DNA from: Mycoplasmatota bacterium
GTDB lineage: Bacteria > Bacillota_I > Bacilli_A > Izemoplasmatales > Izemoplasmataceae
Length of the DNA stretch: 27,353 nucleotides
Assembly: GCA_030636545.1 (NCBI GenBank)
Contig: DAOVWR010000003.1
Coordinates: 1 to 27,353, forward strand
Direction of reading: 5' to 3'
Positions 25,301-27,353 of the stretch are shown in pieces. The notes under the pieces were generated by a model that was not told the origin of the DNA, ran no database searches, and worked only from the letters and a program-made list of their open reading frames with translations. Numbering within the stretch: position 1 is the first letter of the stretch; the number at the start of each line of letters is the position of its first letter. A program made the translations under genes and the position numbers.

Positions 25301-26093
25301 TTATTGGTTTATTTTCTCTATTTAAATACTTTCGCATTGCTTTATATTTTGAATAACTTTTTTGAATCTCTAAAGAAAATTCATCCTCTAAAAATACAAC
25401 TTCTTCAATTTCTGTTTCAAATGTTGTATGTCTACAATGATCACTCCAATAAGTATCAAGCACTTTAATTTCTGTTTCGTAAGGATCTCTATTCTCTTCA
25501 TTCGAGAAATATTCATTTATAAACACTAAATCTTCAAAAGCCATAGCAAGCCCAAACTCACTATGAAGCGCTTTTAGTTCATTTGTATTCATCGAAGTGA
25601 AACCTTTTATTTGTGGTATAGTACTAGTAGTTTTTACATCATCTTTTTCTAGTATACTTAAATCTTTTTCTCTTGAATCAACTTCATTTATTAAGTATTT
25701 CTTTATTGCGTTTATCTTCTTTAAACTTATCTCTTCATCAAAAATAATAACAATCCCACTTTTTACAATAGGAGCTTCTTTTGGATTAATTAGTTTGATA
25801 CATTGCAATGCTGAATCGGCTCTTTGATCAAACTGTCCTGGCAAATATTCGATGGCGATATAATTTCTTGATAAATCTAATTCATATGTCAATTTATCTT
25901 TATTTGGCTCATAGAAAATAAAAGGAAGTGTTTCTTCTAAGATGTCATCTTCAATATCAAAAATATCGTAACACAAAAGATATCTCAAAGAATTTAGACT
26001 CACTTCGAAATTTTGTTTTATTTCTAAGATAAGATGATTTCGTTCAATATCAAATCCTTCTTTTCTCTCAACAAAAACACGTAATTTATTCAT
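22389..26093 (-). CDS. purL: FGAM synthase, large single-chain type with fused glutaminase domain
   Basis: PurL converts FGAR to FGAM with glutamine and ATP, step 4. At 1234 residues it is the long form. It has a PurS-like N-terminal region (about 1-150), a linker, two AIR-synthetase-like halves and a class I glutaminase domain at about 975-1234. Landmarks are DTYWSDHCRHTTFETEI, NETHNHPTEIEPFGGAST, GKTGRDGIGGATGSS, FPGTNCEYD, the catalytic Cys in LGVCNGFQ and VSHGEGKF. Bacillus instead has three genes (purS, purQ, small purL); the long form is usual in proteobacteria, clostridia and Bacteroidetes. Accordingly no purS or purQ is seen here. AAAGGAGTAAAC precedes the ATG, two bases after purK. 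Confidence 0.97.
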   Translation of the reverse strand: MNKLRVFVERKEGFDIERNHLILEIKQNFEVSLNSLRYLLCYDIFDIEDDILEETLPFIFYEPNKDKLTYELDLSRNYIAIEYLPGQFDQRADSALQCIKLINPKEAPIVKSGIVIIFDEEISLKKINAIKKYLINEVDSREKDLSILEKDDVKTTSTIPQIKGFTSMNTNELKALHSEFGLAMAFEDLVFINEYFSNEENRDPYETEIKVLDTYWSDHCRHTTFETEIEEVVFLEDEFSLEIQKSYSKYKAMRKYLNRENKPITLMDIATINSRYEYKKGNLSDLEISDEVNAASIYINVDVDGVDEKWLLMFKNETHNHPTEIEPFGGASTCIGGAIRDPLSGRSYVYAAMRITGAADITENLADTIKGKLPQKVISKVAALGYSSYGNQIGLATTFVNEIYHKGYVAKRMEIGAVMGAVKASNVMRGKPIPGDIIIMLGGKTGRDGIGGATGSSKIHTTSSIDSASSEVQKGNALEERKIQRLFRNSQVSKLIKKANDFGAGGISVAVGELADGIIIDLNKVPTKYLGINGTELAISESQERMAVVISKDNKDEFINLCHKENLEAVQIATIIEDKKLIMKWNNVEICNISREFIDTSGIRQKTSIKVNTPIINNPFESKYKDKDLKEKIKETLQDKNVASQQGLVEMFDSTIGRTTVLMPYGGKYQLTKTQVSVNKIPVLGKKTSTVSIMSYGFNPYISEWSPYHGATFAVIESISKIVASGGNYKNVKFTFQEYFERLNKNPHKWSKPFSALLGAMNTLEEFELAAIGGKDSMSGTYNDISVPPTLVSFAVTTTNIDRIISPEFKKAGNHLYLINHNLNDIKLPNVDKLKENYDFITQSIANKKIVSAYALEHGGLLEAIIKSSFGNKIGVQIETNIELDTYNYGAILVESTELIDYQNAIYLGETIDSEEIIINMMSIEIDKCIEYNQARYRDIYPIIHQDERILENQNNNRKSYVKPNINVEQVKVFIPVFPGTNCEYDTISAFEEAKAKAIPFVFNNQSEADIDRSIDEMVKHIDESHIIMLSGGFSSGDEPDGSGKFIANVLRNKKIAAAIKRFLKKKHLILGVCNGFQALVKSGLLPYGKIKSPQEDDPTLFKNSINRHISKFVNTKVASVSSPWLSSFNKGDVHTIAVSHGEGKFIVNQEEYLKLVNNNQIVFQYVDELDNPTYNALFNPNGSSYAIEGIISEDGLILGKMGHSERYQEGLFKNIHGNKEQNIFKNAVKYFQE

Positions 26094-26095
26094 GT

Positions 26096-27154
26096 TTACT
26101 CCTTTGTAATGTGTATTAGTGTTTGGTTAATATCTTCTAAATCATTACGCAAAAATGTAATATGTCCCATTTTTCTATTTGTAATGAACTCATCTTTACC
26201 ATACATATGTAGATAGATATTGTTAGTCTTTTTTGCGTTCTCAATGTATGTATTATCTTGTCCTAATATATTAAGCATTAAAGTGTTATTTAACAAAACA
26301 GGTTTCTTTATCACTTCATTAGTGATCGCTAATATATGATTTTCAAATTGAGAAACACTGCACCCTTCAATTGAGTAATGACCTGAATTGTGCGGTCTTG
26401 GCGCTAATTCATTAAAAATTACGTCCTCATTAGTAATGAAATACTCTATTGCCATAGTTCCAATATAATCTAAGTTTTCAATAATCTTCTTAGAATATTC
26501 TTCCATCTTCTTTTTTACAATCATTGGAAAATCTTTGGTTACTAAAGATGTATTTAATATATTGTTTTTATGATTATTAATCGGGGTAGGGAAACATTCA
26601 ATCTTCCCAAATGAGTCCCGAGTTATTATCACCGATGCCTCATAATCAAAACTAATATATTCTTCAACTATATATTCTTTATTTATATCAAAATCTGCGC
26701 TCTTAAGATCCTCTTTATTAGATATAACAAATTGCCCTTTTCCATCATAGCCCCCAGTAGTTGTCTTTATTATGCATGGATAAAACTCAATGTTTTCATC
26801 TGATAATTTATGAAATTTTGCGGTCTTAATCCCCAATTTTTCTGCCATTTCTTTTTCTAGCAACCTATTTTTTGATATTTCTAAAGCTCTTCTTCCTTGA
26901 GGAATCAATTTCTCGAATTTTGAAATTAAATCTAGATCTACATTTTCAAATTCATAAGTAATCACATCTGATTTACTAACAAGGTATTCAATTTTTTCTA
27001 AGTCATTATAAGATGCGGTAATATGTAAATCAGAAAAACTAGCCAATGGACACCTTGGATTTGGGTCTAGTGAAATGATTTTATGGTGCAGTGGTTTAGC
27101 TGCTTGAGCCATCATCAGGCCCAGCTGTCCTCCACCTATAATTCCGATATTCAT
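26096..27154 (-). CDS. purK: N5-carboxyaminoimidazole ribonucleotide synthetase
   Basis: PurK carboxylates AIR with ATP and bicarbonate to N5-CAIR, the substrate of PurE. The 352-residue ATP-grasp protein starts MNIGIIGGGQLGLMMAQAAK and has TTGGYDGKGQ, the EEYI hinge, and NELAPRPHNSGHYSIEGC near the C-terminus. Its ATG shares one base with the purE stop (TAATG). Confidence 0.96.
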   Translation of the reverse strand: MNIGIIGGGQLGLMMAQAAKPLHHKIISLDPNPRCPLASFSDLHITASYNDLEKIEYLVSKSDVITYEFENVDLDLISKFEKLIPQGRRALEISKNRLLEKEMAEKLGIKTAKFHKLSDENIEFYPCIIKTTTGGYDGKGQFVISNKEDLKSADFDINKEYIVEEYISFDYEASVIITRDSFGKIECFPTPINNHKNNILNTSLVTKDFPMIVKKKMEEYSKKIIENLDYIGTMAIEYFITNEDVIFNELAPRPHNSGHYSIEGCSVSQFENHILAITNEVIKKPVLLNNTLMLNILGQDNTYIENAKKTNNIYLHMYGKDEFITNRKMGHITFLRNDLEDINQTLIHITKE

Positions 27155-27353
27155 TAAATAATTAATTCCTTTTCTTCTAATACTTTATCTGTTTGTTTTC
27201 TTCTATACCGATGATATTTATTAGCTAAATCAGAATCGGATAATGCCAAAATTGATACAGCAAATAATGCTGCGTTCTTTGCTCCATCAATTGCCATAGA
27301 TGCAACAGGTACTCCACCTGGCATTTGAACTATTGAAAGCAGAGAATCAAGTC
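27154..27353 (-). CDS. purE: N5-CAIR mutase PurE (partial; C-terminal 65 residues)
   Basis: PurE rearranges N5-CAIR to CAIR. Only the C-terminal part is present. It reads LDSLLSIVQMPGGVPVASMA, followed by IDGAKNAALFAVSILALSD, the typical class I PurE segment (SIVQMP.G.PVA...GA.NAA..A..IL). It ends in EEKELII and the stop overlaps the purK start. The 5' end, the operon promoter and any purine leader lie outside the window. Confidence 0.93.
   Translation of the reverse strand, partial: LDSLLSIVQMPGGVPVASMAIDGAKNAALFAVSILALSDSDLANKYHRYRRKQTDKVLEEKELII

Noticed and set aside
1..27353. Use of UGA as tryptophan (Mycoplasma/Spiroplasma code)
   Set aside because: pyrB and pyrD end in TGA at the expected protein lengths, and tryptophans in conserved motifs are TGG.

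Overview
This window is about 27 kb of AT-rich chromosome from a low-GC, Firmicutes-like bacterium. TGA is a real stop (pyrB and pyrD end on it) and TGG encodes Trp, so the code is the standard bacterial one, not the Mycoplasma/Spiroplasma variant. AGGAGG-type ribosome binding sites, textbook sigma-A promoters, a PyrR attenuator, a zinc-free S4 protein, a ComK-family protein and an MsmX-type ATPase all point to the Bacilli or a close relative with Mollicutes affinity (Izemoplasma/Haloplasma/Turicibacter neighbourhood). That placement is inference. Almost everything here is core metabolism; no mobile elements, CRISPR, tRNA or rRNA genes were seen.

Layout. Bases 1-573 hold the N-terminal part of thiI (minus strand). 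Bases 690-1925 hold two plus-strand units with nearly the same promoter: an unrecognised 62-residue basic protein, and rpsD behind a structured leader of about 165 nt. A hairpin separates rpsD from the converging pgk-tpiA pair. Continuing on the minus strand are four singly transcribed genes: a short ComK-family protein, an orphan sugar-ABC ATPase (UgpC/MsmX type), a protein with a PucR-type helix-turn-helix, and transketolase. Hairpin terminators lie just downstream of the last three.

From 8451 to 14265 runs the plus-strand pyrimidine operon pyrB-pyrR-pyrC-pyrK-pyrD-pyrF-pyrE. It covers every step from carbamoyl phosphate to UMP but has no carbamoyl-phosphate synthetase. Its leader shows a PyrR-binding hexaloop, an antiterminator and an intrinsic terminator that exclude one another. 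The operon ends at a hairpin shared with the purine operon coming from the other side.

From 27353 down to 14310 the minus strand carries purE(partial)-purK-purL-purC-purF-purM-purN-purH-purD-guaA, packed with overlaps or gaps of at most 16 nt. PurL is the long fused type with its own glutaminase domain, so separate purS and purQ genes are not needed. purB, purA and guaB are absent from the window.

The points most worth a second look are the twin promoters driving rpsD and an unknown small basic protein, the short ComK-like protein, the compact PyrR attenuator with pyrR in second place, and the tail-to-tail purine and pyrimidine operons sharing one terminator. I did not find a convincing undescribed multi-gene system; the small basic protein is the best candidate for something new.
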